Shown piece after piece: positions 44,187 through 53,020 of a DNA stretch of 62,759 bases; position 1 is the first letter of the stretch, and each line of letters starts with the position of its first letter. The stretch is from an uncultured Oscillospiraceae bacterium (GTDB lineage: Bacteria > Bacillota > Clostridia > Oscillospirales > Oscillospiraceae). The stretch is taken from positions 1-62,759 of the forward strand of contig CALWYP010000015.1 in assembly GCA_944385795.1 (NCBI GenBank), in the 5' to 3' direction. The position numbers were made by a program, and so were the translations under genes. A model generated the notes under the pieces. That model made no database searches and was not told the DNA's origin. It saw only the letters and a list, made by a program, of their open reading frames with translations.

Positions 44187-44657
44187 ATGGCTCAAGCATA
44201 CGACTACATGAACGACATCGGCCCCGCCGGCGCGGGCCTGGGCTCAGGCTACCTGCGCCTGCGCGCCGCGGCCCTCTCCTTCGCCGGGCGCTGGGGCTTC
44301 GCCAAGTTCGCCGGCATAGCCGCCGGGGCGCCGGACGTGGCCTATACCCTGGCCATGCTGCTGCGCGACGGGCGCGTGCCGCGCCGCGCGAAGATAAAGC
44401 TCGGCCTTGCCGCGGCCTACTTCGCCCTGCCCATAGACGGGGCCCTGGGCGTGGTGGACGACGTGTACGTCGGCCTCGTCGCGCTGGCGGAGTCGCTCGG
44501 CGACATAGACAGCGCCGTGCTCGCGGAGTACTGGCCCGGGGAAGTGGGCGAGCTGTTCAGGTTCAAGGCCGCGCTCGACGGCCTCAACGAGCGCTTCGGC
44601 GCGGGGGCCGTGCGCCGCTTCGCAAAATCCCTGCAGGCGAGGGCCCAGGCGAAATGA
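44187..44657 (+). CDS. YkvA-family (DUF1232) protein
   Basis: A 156-residue protein whose middle holds the DUF1232 signature: LLRDGRVPRRAKIKLGLAAAYFALPIDG with the hydrophobic pair of helices, followed by a short Arg-rich tail. DUF1232 proteins are small membrane-associated proteins of unknown function. The ATG at 44187 has TGGAGG upstream (44175-44180). Its stop overlaps the PepF start by ATGA. Confidence 0.88.
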   Translation: MAQAYDYMNDIGPAGAGLGSGYLRLRAAALSFAGRWGFAKFAGIAAGAPDVAYTLAMLLRDGRVPRRAKIKLGLAAAYFALPIDGALGVVDDVYVGLVALAESLGDIDSAVLAEYWPGEVGELFRFKAALDGLNERFGAGAVRRFAKSLQARAQAK

Positions 44658-46348
44658 AGTTTTCCGAGATAGTATACTCCCGCCCGGACATGGACGCGGC
44701 GAAGGCCTTTTACGCCGCGGCGGCGGAGCGCATGGCCGCCGCGCCCAGCTTTGCCGGGGCCGAGCGCGTCTTCCTGGAGGCCGAGGCCTACTCCGCGAAG
44801 TTGGAAACCATGCTGACCGTGGCCAACATCCGCCACGACATAGATACGCGCGACGCCTTCTACGACGCGGAGGCCGCCTTCATTGACGCCGCCTCGCCGG
44901 AGCTGGAGGAGTACACAAACGCCTGGGACCGGGCCCTGCTCGCCTCGCCCTTCCGCGCGGAGTTCGAGCGCAGGTACAACAGGGTCATGTTCCTCAACAC
45001 CGAAATCGGACTGCGCACCTTCTCGCCGGAGATAGTCCCCGAGCTGCAGAGGGAGAACGCGCTCACGAGCGAGTACTCGAAGCTCCTGGCGGGCGCGCAG
45101 ATACCCTTTGAGGGCCGGAGCTGGACGCTCAGCCAGCTCGCCCCGGTCAAGCAGGACCCGGACGCGGCCCGGCGCCGCGCGGCGTGGAAGGCGGAGGACG
45201 CCTGGTACGCGGAGAACGCGGCGAGGCTCGACGCGATATACGGCGAGCTTGTCGGGCTGCGCACCGCGATGGGCAGGAAGCTGGGGCACGAAAACTATAT
45301 ACCCCTGGGCTACGACCGCATGTCGCGCAACTGCTACGGCATCGGGGAGGTGGAGGCCTTCCGCGCCGCCGTGCGCGAGTACATCGTGCCGATAGCCGGG
45401 GATATTTACCGCACCGTCGCGCGCAGGCTCTCCTGCGGGCTGCCCATGGGCTACGCCGACTCGGCGATGTGGTACACCGGCGGCAACGCCGCGCCCGTGG
45501 GCTCGCCCGAGGAGATACTGGCCGCGGGCGGGAAATTCTACCACGAGCTCAGCGCCGAGACGGCGGAGTTCATAGACTTCATGTTCGAGCGGGAGCTCTT
45601 CGACGTGCTCTCTCGCCCCGGCAAGGCGGGCGGCGGCTACTGCACAAGCCTGCCGGAGTACAAGGCCCCGTTTATTTTCGCCAACTTCAACGGCACGAGC
45701 GGCGACGTGGAGGTCATAACCCACGAGGCCGGGCACGCATTTGCGAACTATCTGGCCAGGGACATAGTCCCGGCGGCCAGCCAGTGGCCGAGCATGGAGG
45801 CCTGCGAGGTGCATTCCATGAGCATGGAGTTCTTCGCCGAGGGCTGGGCCGAAGGCTTCTTCGGCGCGGACGCGGACAAGTTCCGCTGGCAGCACCTGGC
45901 CGACGCCCTGGCCTTCATCCCCTACGGCACGCTGGTGGACCACTTCCAGCACGAGTGCTACGCCCACCCGGGCTGGACGCCGGAGGAGCGCAACGCGCGC
46001 TGGCTGGAGCTGCAGGGCGTATACATGCCCTGGCTCAAGCCCGAGCCGGAGCTCGGCTTCTACGCCTCGGGACGGGCCTGGCAGAGGCAGAGGCACATCT
46101 ATATGGACCCGTTCTACTACATCGACTATTGCCTCGCGCAGTGCGTGTCGCTCGAGTTCTGGGCCATGCTCCGCACGGACAGGGAGGCGGCCTGGGGGAA
46201 GTATATGGCCTACGCCCGCCCGGCCGGGACGCTGACCTTCCGCGAGCTCCTAAAGCAGGCCGGGCTCGGCGACCCCTTTGAGCCGGGTGCGCTCAGGGGC
46301 GTCGCGGAGGCGGCGAAGCGCTGGCTGGAGGGCCGGGAAGGGGCCTGA
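44654..46348 (+). CDS. M3-family oligoendopeptidase (PepF-like)
   Basis: Cytoplasmic zinc oligopeptidase, 564 residues, the M3B family length. Catalytic HExxH is visible as THEAGHAFANY, with the third ligand Glu in the next helix (EVHSMSMEFFAEGWAEGFF). N-terminal helical lid domain precedes it. Starts by ATGA overlap with the YkvA gene. PepF enzymes trim peptides, including processed signal peptides. Confidence 0.95.
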   Translation: MKFSEIVYSRPDMDAAKAFYAAAAERMAAAPSFAGAERVFLEAEAYSAKLETMLTVANIRHDIDTRDAFYDAEAAFIDAASPELEEYTNAWDRALLASPFRAEFERRYNRVMFLNTEIGLRTFSPEIVPELQRENALTSEYSKLLAGAQIPFEGRSWTLSQLAPVKQDPDAARRRAAWKAEDAWYAENAARLDAIYGELVGLRTAMGRKLGHENYIPLGYDRMSRNCYGIGEVEAFRAAVREYIVPIAGDIYRTVARRLSCGLPMGYADSAMWYTGGNAAPVGSPEEILAAGGKFYHELSAETAEFIDFMFERELFDVLSRPGKAGGGYCTSLPEYKAPFIFANFNGTSGDVEVITHEAGHAFANYLARDIVPAASQWPSMEACEVHSMSMEFFAEGWAEGFFGADADKFRWQHLADALAFIPYGTLVDHFQHECYAHPGWTPEERNARWLELQGVYMPWLKPEPELGFYASGRAWQRQRHIYMDPFYYIDYCLAQCVSLEFWAMLRTDREAAWGKYMAYARPAGTLTFRELLKQAGLGDPFEPGALRGVAEAAKRWLEGREGA

Positions 46349-46368
46349 AGGCCCGTAAAAACGAACTT

Positions 46369-46394
46369 GCCGGGAGCGGAATTCCGCTCCCGGC
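46369..46394. terminator. bidirectional terminator after pepF
   Basis: A perfect 26-base palindrome with arms GCCGGGAGCGGAA and its complement, between convergent genes. Confidence 0.8.
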
Positions 46395-46400
46395 TGTATA

Positions 46401-46892
46401 TTACCCTCCGGCCGCCTCCAGGAAGGCCGCCTCCAGCTCCCGCGCGTTCTCGCAGACCAGGAGCGCGGCCGCGCTGCCGGCCGAGGCCACGCGCGCCGAA
46501 TCGAGCAGGGCCGCGCCGGCGGGGTCGTAGACGGCGAAGAGGCCGCGCCTTCCGTCCAGATGCCGCTCTAGCGAGGCGCGCGCCTCGCCCAGGTCGCCGG
46601 GGTCCTTCACGGCGATCACGGCAATCTCCTCGGCGCTGCCGCCGGCGGCGTAGGCCATGTAGTAGCCCTCGACCAGGCCGTAGTCCATGTCGGAGAGGTA
46701 GGGGAAGAGCCTGGCGGCCTCCGCGCCGGAGCTCCCGCTTGCGACGCTCTCCATTTCGGGCAGGGCCTCGGCCAGGCCCGTGAGCTCCGCGCCCAGGGCC
46801 GCGGCGTCTACGCGGCCCCGCCGCGGCGCGCCGCAGGCGGCGAGGGAGAGGGCGAGCGCGGCGGCGAGGGCAAAGGTCAAGGCGCGCTTCAA
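46401..46892 (-). CDS. DUF4358-type lipoprotein
   Basis: A 163-residue lipoprotein: signal peptide with LSLAAC lipobox (Cys about residue 20), then a domain with YGLVEGYYMAYAAGGSAEEIAVIAVKD, which resembles DUF4358 proteins of Clostridia. The gene overlaps the upstream transglutaminase-like gene by four bases, so both are co-translated; such pairs recur in Oscillospiraceae envelopes. Role unknown. Confidence 0.8.
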   Translation of the reverse strand: MKRALTFALAAALALSLAACGAPRRGRVDAAALGAELTGLAEALPEMESVASGSSGAEAARLFPYLSDMDYGLVEGYYMAYAAGGSAEEIAVIAVKDPGDLGEARASLERHLDGRRGLFAVYDPAGAALLDSARVASAGSAAALLVCENARELEAAFLEAAGG

Positions 46893-48055
46893 TATATCAC
46901 CGCGCTTTCATCCGTGGGCCCGTCCCAGCCGGCGTCCTCGCCGCCGGCGTACACGTCGCCGAAGGCGCCGCCGACGGCCTCGGCGATACGGGCGTAGTCC
47001 TCGTCCGTCAGCCCCTCGCCGGGCTCGTCCCCGGCGCCGTATTCCACGACGTTGAGGATTACGAGTATTTCGCCGCCCACGAACTGTATGCTGTAATCCA
47101 TCCACATGTCGCGCCCGTTCATGGAGCCGTACTCCACGACGGCGTCGCCGGTGCTGGAGAGTATCCCGCCGAGGATTTCCTGCCCGTCCTTGCCCAGCTC
47201 CCCGGCGAGGAGGTAGAGGCTGGGCGCGGCCTGCGCGTCAACCGCCTCGCGCACTAGGGCGGGGACGGCGTATATGTCCTCGAGCGGCGCGGCGTTCATG
47301 TAGGCGTAGCAGTACTCGAGGCCGTTGGCCGCGGGGAAGAAGCTGCGGTCCCAGTCGTGGCCGCCCGAGGCCATCTCGTCGTTGAGGTTGAAGTTGGCGT
47401 AGTTGCCGCTCTCCGCGTCGGAGTATATGTCCACATGGTACCACTCGCCGTCGTCGAGCTTGACGAGGTTCCAGCTGTGGTAGGAGTTGTGCACCACCAT
47501 GCAGTCCATGCCCAGCATCTGCATGAACATGCGGAAGGTGGTGGCGAAGCCGACGCAGACGGCCTGGCCGTACTTGAGCACGCCGTAGGGCCCGGCGCTG
47601 TATTCGCTGGCCGTCGGCACCACGACCGTGACGCCGCCCTCGTGGCTGAGGTTGGCGCACATCCAGTCGTAGACGGCCTTTTCCTTTTCGTAGCCCGTCA
47701 TGCCCCCGGAGATTATCCCATCGAGCACGCCCGAGGCCATGGAGAGGGTCTCGAGCTGCTTTTCGTCCAGCCCCGAGCTGTCCCCGCTTATGTAGGCCTC
47801 GGATATGGGCTCGGTGGAGCGTATCCAGTACTCCCCCGCGACGGCGACGTCGTTTTCCTGCGTTACGGCCTCTGTCCCGCCGCCGATGGCGGCGTTAAGG
47901 GCACCGCTGAGCTCCGAGAGGCTCTCGCCCTGCTCGGATATGCGCCGCAGCGCCAGGGCGCCGAGCGTACAGCTCGCCGCGACGCCCAAGGCGAGTACGG
48001 CCGCGGTGAGCCCTAGAAGTATGCTCCTGGTCCTGCTGCCTGTCCTGGTGTCCAT
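46889..48055 (-). CDS. membrane-anchored transglutaminase-like protein
   Basis: A 388-residue protein with an N-terminal signal anchor, then a transglutaminase-like core: YGQAVCVGFATTFRMFMQMLGM carries the catalytic Cys, VVHNSYHSWNLV the His, and WYHVDIYSDA the Asp. The Cys-His-Asp order matches transglutaminase/protease-like domains. The substrate is probably on the cell surface. Start ATG at 48055 with AAAGGAAAAG upstream; an ECF-type promoter lies at 48095-48122. Confidence 0.85.
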   Translation of the reverse strand: MDTRTGSRTRSILLGLTAAVLALGVAASCTLGALALRRISEQGESLSELSGALNAAIGGGTEAVTQENDVAVAGEYWIRSTEPISEAYISGDSSGLDEKQLETLSMASGVLDGIISGGMTGYEKEKAVYDWMCANLSHEGGVTVVVPTASEYSAGPYGVLKYGQAVCVGFATTFRMFMQMLGMDCMVVHNSYHSWNLVKLDDGEWYHVDIYSDAESGNYANFNLNDEMASGGHDWDRSFFPAANGLEYCYAYMNAAPLEDIYAVPALVREAVDAQAAPSLYLLAGELGKDGQEILGGILSSTGDAVVEYGSMNGRDMWMDYSIQFVGGEILVILNVVEYGAGDEPGEGLTDEDYARIAEAVGGAFGDVYAGGEDAGWDGPTDESAVIY

Positions 48056-48094
48056 AGCTTATCTTTTCCTTTCCGGGTTGTGTCATGCAGGCAC

Positions 48095-48122
48095 TTAGAC
48101 GCCGGGAGGAAAACTTAGTTCC
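48095..48122 (-). promoter_or_regulatory. ECF sigma-type promoter of the transglutaminase-DUF4358 operon
   Basis: Minus strand: GGAAC, 16-base spacer, CGTCTAA. This is the extracytoplasmic-function sigma pattern and there is no sigma-A match nearby. It suggests envelope-stress control. Confidence 0.6.
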
Positions 48123-48150
48123 GCGAAATATCAATTTTCCACATAAATAA

Positions 48151-48180
48151 GGGGACGTCCGGGTAATCCCCGGACGTCCC
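48151..48180 (-). terminator. terminator after ilvE
   Basis: GGGACGTCCGG pairs with CCGGACGTCCC with a short AT loop; a T-rich stretch follows on the minus strand. Confidence 0.75.
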
Positions 48181-48204
48181 GCAAATATGGCGCGGCGCCT
48201 CCCG

Positions 48205-49275
48205 TCAGCAGACCTTTACTATCCAGCCGCGGGTGTCGGGCACCTTGCCCCACTGTATGCCGGTGAGCTCGTCATAAAGGCGTTGCGTCAGCGGCCCGAT
48301 TTTGTTATCATTAATGACGTGCTCCACGTCCTTGTAGGCCAGGACGCCCATGGGCGAGACGACGGCCGCGGTGCCGCAGCCCCAGGCCTCCTCGAGAGCG
48401 CCGCTCTCCGCGGCCTCTACCAGCTCGTCGACGGAGATGTTCCGCTCCTCGACCTCGTAGCCCCAGTCCTTCAGGACCTCTATGCAGCTCTTGCGCGTGA
48501 TGCCGGGCAGGACGGTGCCGCCGGAGATGTCGGGCGTGACGACCTTGCCGTTGATCTTGAACATGACGTTCATCGCGCCGACCTCTTCTATGTACTTCAT
48601 GTTGACGCCGTCGAGCCAGAGCACCTGGGCGAAGCCCTTCTTCTCGGCCTCTTCGCCGGCGCGCATACTGGCCGCGTAGTTGCCGCCGCACTTGGCGTAG
48701 CCGGTGCCGCCGCGCACCGCGCGCACGTCGCGGCTCTCTATCATTATCCTAACCGGGTCTATGCCGCCGGCGTAATAGCTGCCGGAGGGGGACGCGATTA
48801 TGCAGAAGAGGTAGTGGTGGCCGGCGTGTACGCCGAGCTGGGCGTCGGTGGCGATGATGAAGGGGCGCAGGTAGAGGCTCGTGCCATACTCGTGCGGCAC
48901 CCAGCTCTCGTCGACGGAGACGAGGGTCTTGAGCGCCTCGAGGTAGATGTCCTCGGGCACCTGCGGGATGCACATACGGACGGCGGAGTTGTTCATGCGC
49001 TTGATGTTCTCCGTCGGGCGGAAGAGCTGCACCGTGCCCTCCGCCGTGCGGTAGGCCTTCAGGCCCTCGAAAATCTCCTGCGCGTAGTGCAGCACATTGG
49101 CGCAGGGCATGAGTTCAATGGGGCCGTAGGGGACTATCCTGGGGTCGTGCCAGCCCTGGCCCTCGTCGTAATTCATCAGGAACATGTGGTCGGAGAAAAC
49201 CTTGCCGAAACCAAGTTTATCGCTGGGCACTTTCTCCTTGGGGGCGGTCGTTCTGGTGATGCTTATCTGCTCCAT
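48205..49275 (-). CDS. ilvE: branched-chain amino acid aminotransferase
   Basis: Interconverts branched-chain amino acids and their keto acids with glutamate, PLP enzyme, 356 residues. Family stretches: LGFGKVFSDHMFLMNYDEGQGWHDPRI, EIFEGLKAYRTAEGTVQLFRP, CGGNYAASMRAGEEAEKKG (PLP-site region) and EVGAMNVMFKING. The start at 49275 is chosen by homology and a GGAAGGA site; a 46-residue extension overlaps the promoter. Promoter with an operator-like repeat at 49342-49370. Confidence 0.94.
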   Translation of the reverse strand: MEQISITRTTAPKEKVPSDKLGFGKVFSDHMFLMNYDEGQGWHDPRIVPYGPIELMPCANVLHYAQEIFEGLKAYRTAEGTVQLFRPTENIKRMNNSAVRMCIPQVPEDIYLEALKTLVSVDESWVPHEYGTSLYLRPFIIATDAQLGVHAGHHYLFCIIASPSGSYYAGGIDPVRIMIESRDVRAVRGGTGYAKCGGNYAASMRAGEEAEKKGFAQVLWLDGVNMKYIEEVGAMNVMFKINGKVVTPDISGGTVLPGITRKSCIEVLKDWGYEVEERNISVDELVEAAESGALEEAWGCGTAAVVSPMGVLAYKDVEHVINDNKIGPLTQRLYDELTGIQWGKVPDTRGWIVKVC

Positions 49276-49341
49276 TTTATCAGTCCTTCCCTCGGATTTC
49301 CCGCGCCGCTTCTCTCCCACGGGCGGCTTATCGGTAAAACT

Positions 49342-49370
49342 ATCATAGCACACAATGTGCTCTTTGTATA
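49342..49370 (-). promoter_or_regulatory. ilvE promoter with inverted repeat between the boxes
   Basis: Minus strand: weak -35 TATACA, 17-base spacer, TATGAT. The spacer holds the perfect repeat AGCACA-TTG-TGTGCT (49347-49361), a likely repressor site. Confidence 0.55.
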
Positions 49371-49450
49371 TATGTATTCGCTGTCCAATATAAATATTAG
49401 TCAATATTGCCAATAATTACGAGCCGGTATAGTGAAAGGAGCCGATCGCT

Positions 49451-50587
49451 TTGTCAGTAAACGTCAGTATCAGGCCCTGCGCGGACTACGCGCCGGAGCA
49501 TGTGGAGGCGGCGATCGCCGCGGCGCTCGAGCCCCTGGGCGGGCTGGACTGGGTGAAGCCGGGCATGACCGTGGCCATAAAGACCAACCTCATCTCGCGC
49601 ATGGCGCCGGAGAGCGCCGCCGTGACGCACCCCGAGTGCCTGGCCGCGCTCACGCGGCTGCTCATAAGGCGCGGGGCGAGGGTGGTGGCCGGCGACAGCT
49701 CGGGCGGGCCCTTCAACGCCGCCTGGATACACGCCGTCTACTCCGGCGCGGGCATGTCGGCGGTTACGAAGGCGGGAGGCGAGCTCAACAACGACTTCGA
49801 CACGATGGAGGCCGTCTTCCCGGAGGGCAAGACGGTCAAGCGCTTCCCCTACACCGCCTGGCTGCACAGGGCGGACGCCATAATTGACTTCGCCAAGCTG
49901 AAGACCCACGGCATGGCGAACATGACCTGCGCCGTGAAGAACTTTTTCGGCTCCATACCCGGCACGCGCAAGCCGGAGATGCACTATATGCACCAGAGCC
50001 TGGAGGAATTCTGCTCCATGCTCTGCGACCTCGCGCTCTACAACGCGCCGCGCCTCACGCTGGTGGACGCCGTGGACTGCATGGAGGGCAACGGCCCGAG
50101 CCACGGCACGCCGAGGCACATGGGGGCCATAATAGCGGCGGACACGCCCTTCAACGCCGACCTGGTCTGCGCCCATCTCATTGGCCTGGACGCGACCGAC
50201 GCCCCGACCGTGGCGGAGAGCATAGCGCGGGGGCTCTGCCCGGCGGACTGGCGCGGGCTCGACATATCCGGCGATGTGGAGGCCTTTGCGATACCCGACT
50301 TTAAAAAGCCGCCGCGCAACAGGAACATAAACTTCTCCAGCCAGTCGCCCTGGCTGCGCGCCTTCCTGCGCCGGGGCTTCGGCACGGGGCCGAAGATAAA
50401 CCGCGGCATGTGCGTGGGCTGCGGCAAGTGCGCCGGGGTCTGTCCCGCCGGGGCGGCGCGGGTGCTCAAGGGCAAGGCGCGGATAGACGCGAAAAAGTGC
50501 ATACGCTGCTTCTGCTGCCAGGAGTTCTGCCCCAAGGGCGCCATAACCGTACACCGCCCGCTGCTCGCAAGGATAACCGCAAAGTGA
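49451..50587 (+). CDS. DUF362-domain protein with C-terminal 2[4Fe-4S] ferredoxin
   Basis: A 378-residue protein: DUF362 domain (AIKTNLISRMAPESAAVTHP and GDSSGGPF) followed by a ferredoxin with two CxxCxxCxxxC clusters (CVGCGKCAGVCP and CIRCFCCQEFCP). DUF362 proteins are iron-sulfur proteins of unknown function. TTG start at 49451 with AAAGGAG nine bases upstream. Divergent from ilvE. Confidence 0.92.
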   Translation: MSVNVSIRPCADYAPEHVEAAIAAALEPLGGLDWVKPGMTVAIKTNLISRMAPESAAVTHPECLAALTRLLIRRGARVVAGDSSGGPFNAAWIHAVYSGAGMSAVTKAGGELNNDFDTMEAVFPEGKTVKRFPYTAWLHRADAIIDFAKLKTHGMANMTCAVKNFFGSIPGTRKPEMHYMHQSLEEFCSMLCDLALYNAPRLTLVDAVDCMEGNGPSHGTPRHMGAIIAADTPFNADLVCAHLIGLDATDAPTVAESIARGLCPADWRGLDISGDVEAFAIPDFKKPPRNRNINFSSQSPWLRAFLRRGFGTGPKINRGMCVGCGKCAGVCPAGAARVLKGKARIDAKKCIRCFCCQEFCPKGAITVHRPLLARITAK

Positions 50588-50651
50588 AGTCATATCCCGC
50601 CGGGAGGGCGCATATACTGATTGTATGCTGTTTCTCCCGGAGGTGACATCT

Positions 50652-50714
50652 GTGGATACCGATATTGACGATCTGATATTCGGCTCCGCCGGCACGCAGG
50701 CCAGCGAGAGGTGA
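50652..50714 (+). CDS. possible 20-residue ORF behind a structured leader
   Basis: GTG start at 50652 after CGGAGGTGA; the peptide is acidic (starts with MDTDIDDLIFG, ends in ASER). The RBS lies in the distal arm of a large hairpin (CCGGGAG at about 50599 pairs with CTCCCGG at about 50633, inner GCATA/TATGC), which would hide it. A terminator follows at 50754. It might be a leader peptide, a tiny gene or an accident; coding is only moderately supported. Confidence 0.35.
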   Translation: MDTDIDDLIFGSAGTQASER

Positions 50715-50753
50715 GGCGCGGGCGCCGGCCGCGCCCCGCTTCCGGCAAAGCGG

Positions 50754-50783
50754 TCCGCCAGCGTTTGCGCTGGCGGATTTTTC
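50754..50783 (+). terminator. intrinsic terminator after the DUF362 region
   Basis: TCCGCCAGCG-TTTG-CGCTGGCGGA followed by TTTTTC. Confidence 0.88.
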
Positions 50784-50913
50784 GCGCCCGCCGCCCCGGC
50801 GGCCGGTTAAAAAGTTTTTAATATCATTCCGGGCGGGAATTTGATATTATTAATATGGTTTAATGCTGCTCTAAGAATTGCGCGGTAAAATACCGCTGAA
50901 AGGTTGTGAAACC

Positions 50914-51588
50914 ATGCGCATACTGGTCGTGGAGGACGAGAGGGACCTCAACCGCATAATATCGAAGCGCCTGGCGGCGGCGGGGTACAGCGTGGATTCC
51001 TGCTACGACGGGCTGGAGGCGCTGGACTATCTCGCGTCCGCCGAGTACGACGCGGCGGTCTTCGACGTCATGATGCCCAAGCTGGACGGCTTTGAGGCCG
51101 TGCGCCGTATGCGCGGCGGAGGGGACGCGACCCCGGTGCTCTTCCTGACGGCGCGCGACGCCGTGGCCGACCGCGTGGAGGGCCTGGACTTGGGCGCGAA
51201 CGACTATCTGGTGAAGCCCTTCGCCTTCGACGAGCTCCTGGCGCGCATACGCGCCATGACAAGGAAGAGCGCGGGGGCGGCGACCAGCGTCTTCAGCTGC
51301 GGCGGCCTGGTGCTCGACGAGGCCGCGCACAAGGTGACGCGGGACGGCGAGGCCGTGGAGCTCTCGGCCAAGGAGTTCGCCGTGCTGGATTACCTGATCC
51401 GCAACAAGGGCGCGGTGCTCTCGCGCGAGGCCATAGAGAACAAGGTCTGGAACTACGACTGGGAGGGCGGCACCAACGTGGTGGACGTGTACATGAGCTA
51501 CCTGCGCCGGAAGATAGACGCCGGGCGCGGGACGAAGCTCATACATACCGTGCGCGGCGTGGGCTGGGTGCTGAGGGAAGAGCAATGA
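50914..51588 (+). CDS. OmpR/PhoB-family response regulator
   Basis: A 224-residue two-domain regulator. Receiver: acidic pocket VVEDERD near the N-terminus, phosphorylated Asp in VFDVMMPKLDG, Thr and Lys in LFLTARDA and DYLVKPFAF. C-terminal winged helix: LSAKEFAVLDYLIRNKG and GTNVVDVYMSYLRRKID. ATG at 50914 with AAAGG upstream. Its stop overlaps the kinase gene by ATGA; the pair forms one two-component system. Signal unknown. Confidence 0.95.
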   Translation: MRILVVEDERDLNRIISKRLAAAGYSVDSCYDGLEALDYLASAEYDAAVFDVMMPKLDGFEAVRRMRGGGDATPVLFLTARDAVADRVEGLDLGANDYLVKPFAFDELLARIRAMTRKSAGAATSVFSCGGLVLDEAAHKVTRDGEAVELSAKEFAVLDYLIRNKGAVLSREAIENKVWNYDWEGGTNVVDVYMSYLRRKIDAGRGTKLIHTVRGVGWVLREEQ

Positions 51589-52931
51589 GGTTCCTTTCGA
51601 TAAAGACAAGGGTCACGATATATTTTACGCTGATGATGCTGCTCATAGTCGGGCTCGAGCTTGTGACCATACTCGTGGCCGGGCGCGGCGTCATATCCGA
51701 CAGTGCCGAGGGCACGCTGCTCGACGTCGTACACGACGAGATAGACGACGTGGAGTACAAGGACGGCTATCTCGACCTGGACGAGCTGGACTTTTACCGC
51801 CACGACGTCTACGTCCAGGTCTACTCGCCGGGAGGCGAGCTGCTGGGCGGGGCGGGGACAAGCCGCTTCGCGGGCTCGGACGAGTTCAAGAACGGCGAGA
51901 TACGCCGCGTGGAGGCGGATGGGCTCGGCCTGCTGGTCTACGACCTGTTCGTGCCCGACGGGCACGGCGGGGTCTGGCTCCGCGGGGTCACGGACGAGGA
52001 CAACGACTTCTCCGCCGCCAGGGTGATCACCATACTCGCGCTCATACTCCTGCCCGCGCTGGTGGCGATAACCGCCGTCATCGGCTGGCTCATAGCGCGC
52101 CACGCCTTCAAGCCCGTGCGGCAGATAACCGACACCGTCGACGCGATAAACGACGGCACGGACCTCACGGCGCGCATAGGCCTGCACCGCGGCCGCGACG
52201 AGATACACCGCCTCGCCGCCACCTTCGACCGCATGTTCGACCGGCTGGAGCGGAGCTTCGACGCCGAAAAGCGCTTCGCCTCCGACGCCTCGCACGAGCT
52301 GCGCACGCCGGTGGCCATAATCCTCGCCGAGTGCGAGTACGCCCGCGAAAACGCCAAAACCGTTGGCGACTACGCAGAGAGCCTGGAGGTGGTGGAGCGG
52401 CAGGGCCGGCGCATGTCCTCTATAATAAACCAGCTGCTGAGCATCACCCGCCTCGACCAGGGCACGCAGAGGCTCAACCGCGAGCGCGCCGACTTCTCCG
52501 AGCTCGCCGGCGTCGTGACGGACGAGACTGTGCGCGCCTCGGGCAAGCGCTTCGAGCTTGTCAAGGACATAGCCCCTGGCGTCTCCGCCGACATCGACGT
52601 CGGGCTCATGAGCCGCCTGGTCCAGAACCTCGTCGAAAACGCCTGCAAATACACCCCGGAGGGCGGGAAAATCACCGTGGCGCTCAGCGCCGTGGACGGC
52701 CGCCTCGCCTTCTCCGTCGCCGACACCGGCTGCGGCATCGCCAGGCGCGACCTGCCCCACATATACGAGCGCTTCTGGCAGGCGGACGCCTCGCGCGGCG
52801 TGGACAAGGGCAGCGGCCTCGGCCTCGCCATGGTCAAGCAGATAGCCGACGCCCACGGGGGGACGCTGGAGGTCCGGAGCGAGCCCGGCCGCGGAAGCGA
52901 GTTCACATTCAGGATGCAATGCAGTAACTAA
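51585..52931 (+). CDS. membrane sensor histidine kinase
   Basis: A 448-residue kinase: first helix (about residues 10-30), acidic extracellular sensor (~130 residues), second helix (VITILALILLPALVAITAVIGW), HAMP, then phospho-acceptor His in FASDASHELRTPVA, and ATPase boxes NLVENACKYTPEGG (N box), DTGCGI (G1) and GSGLGLAMVK (G2). Translationally coupled to the response regulator. Confidence 0.95.
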   Translation: MRFLSIKTRVTIYFTLMMLLIVGLELVTILVAGRGVISDSAEGTLLDVVHDEIDDVEYKDGYLDLDELDFYRHDVYVQVYSPGGELLGGAGTSRFAGSDEFKNGEIRRVEADGLGLLVYDLFVPDGHGGVWLRGVTDEDNDFSAARVITILALILLPALVAITAVIGWLIARHAFKPVRQITDTVDAINDGTDLTARIGLHRGRDEIHRLAATFDRMFDRLERSFDAEKRFASDASHELRTPVAIILAECEYARENAKTVGDYAESLEVVERQGRRMSSIINQLLSITRLDQGTQRLNRERADFSELAGVVTDETVRASGKRFELVKDIAPGVSADIDVGLMSRLVQNLVENACKYTPEGGKITVALSAVDGRLAFSVADTGCGIARRDLPHIYERFWQADASRGVDKGSGLGLAMVKQIADAHGGTLEVRSEPGRGSEFTFRMQCSN

Positions 52932-52989
52932 AATTTCAAAAATTGAAAAAGAAATTTTAGTTGACATACGCTGGCCCCGGGCCTATAAT
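52928..52989 (+). promoter_or_regulatory. consensus promoter of the SGNH hydrolase with abutting inverted repeat
   Basis: Inverted repeat CTAAAATTTC (52928-52937) and GAAATTTTAG (52951-52960) ends exactly where TTGACA (52961-52966) begins; 17-base spacer; TATAAT at 52984-52989. The repeat may end the kinase transcript or act as an operator. Confidence 0.75.
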
Positions 52990-53020
52990 GGGCATAACAG
53001 GACGTGAGGAGGTTTTGAAC

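Noticed and set aside
49276..49450. T-box or leader attenuator upstream of ilvE
   Set aside because: No T-box sequence (TGGNACCGCG) or terminator was found; the region looks like a plain promoter with an inverted repeat.
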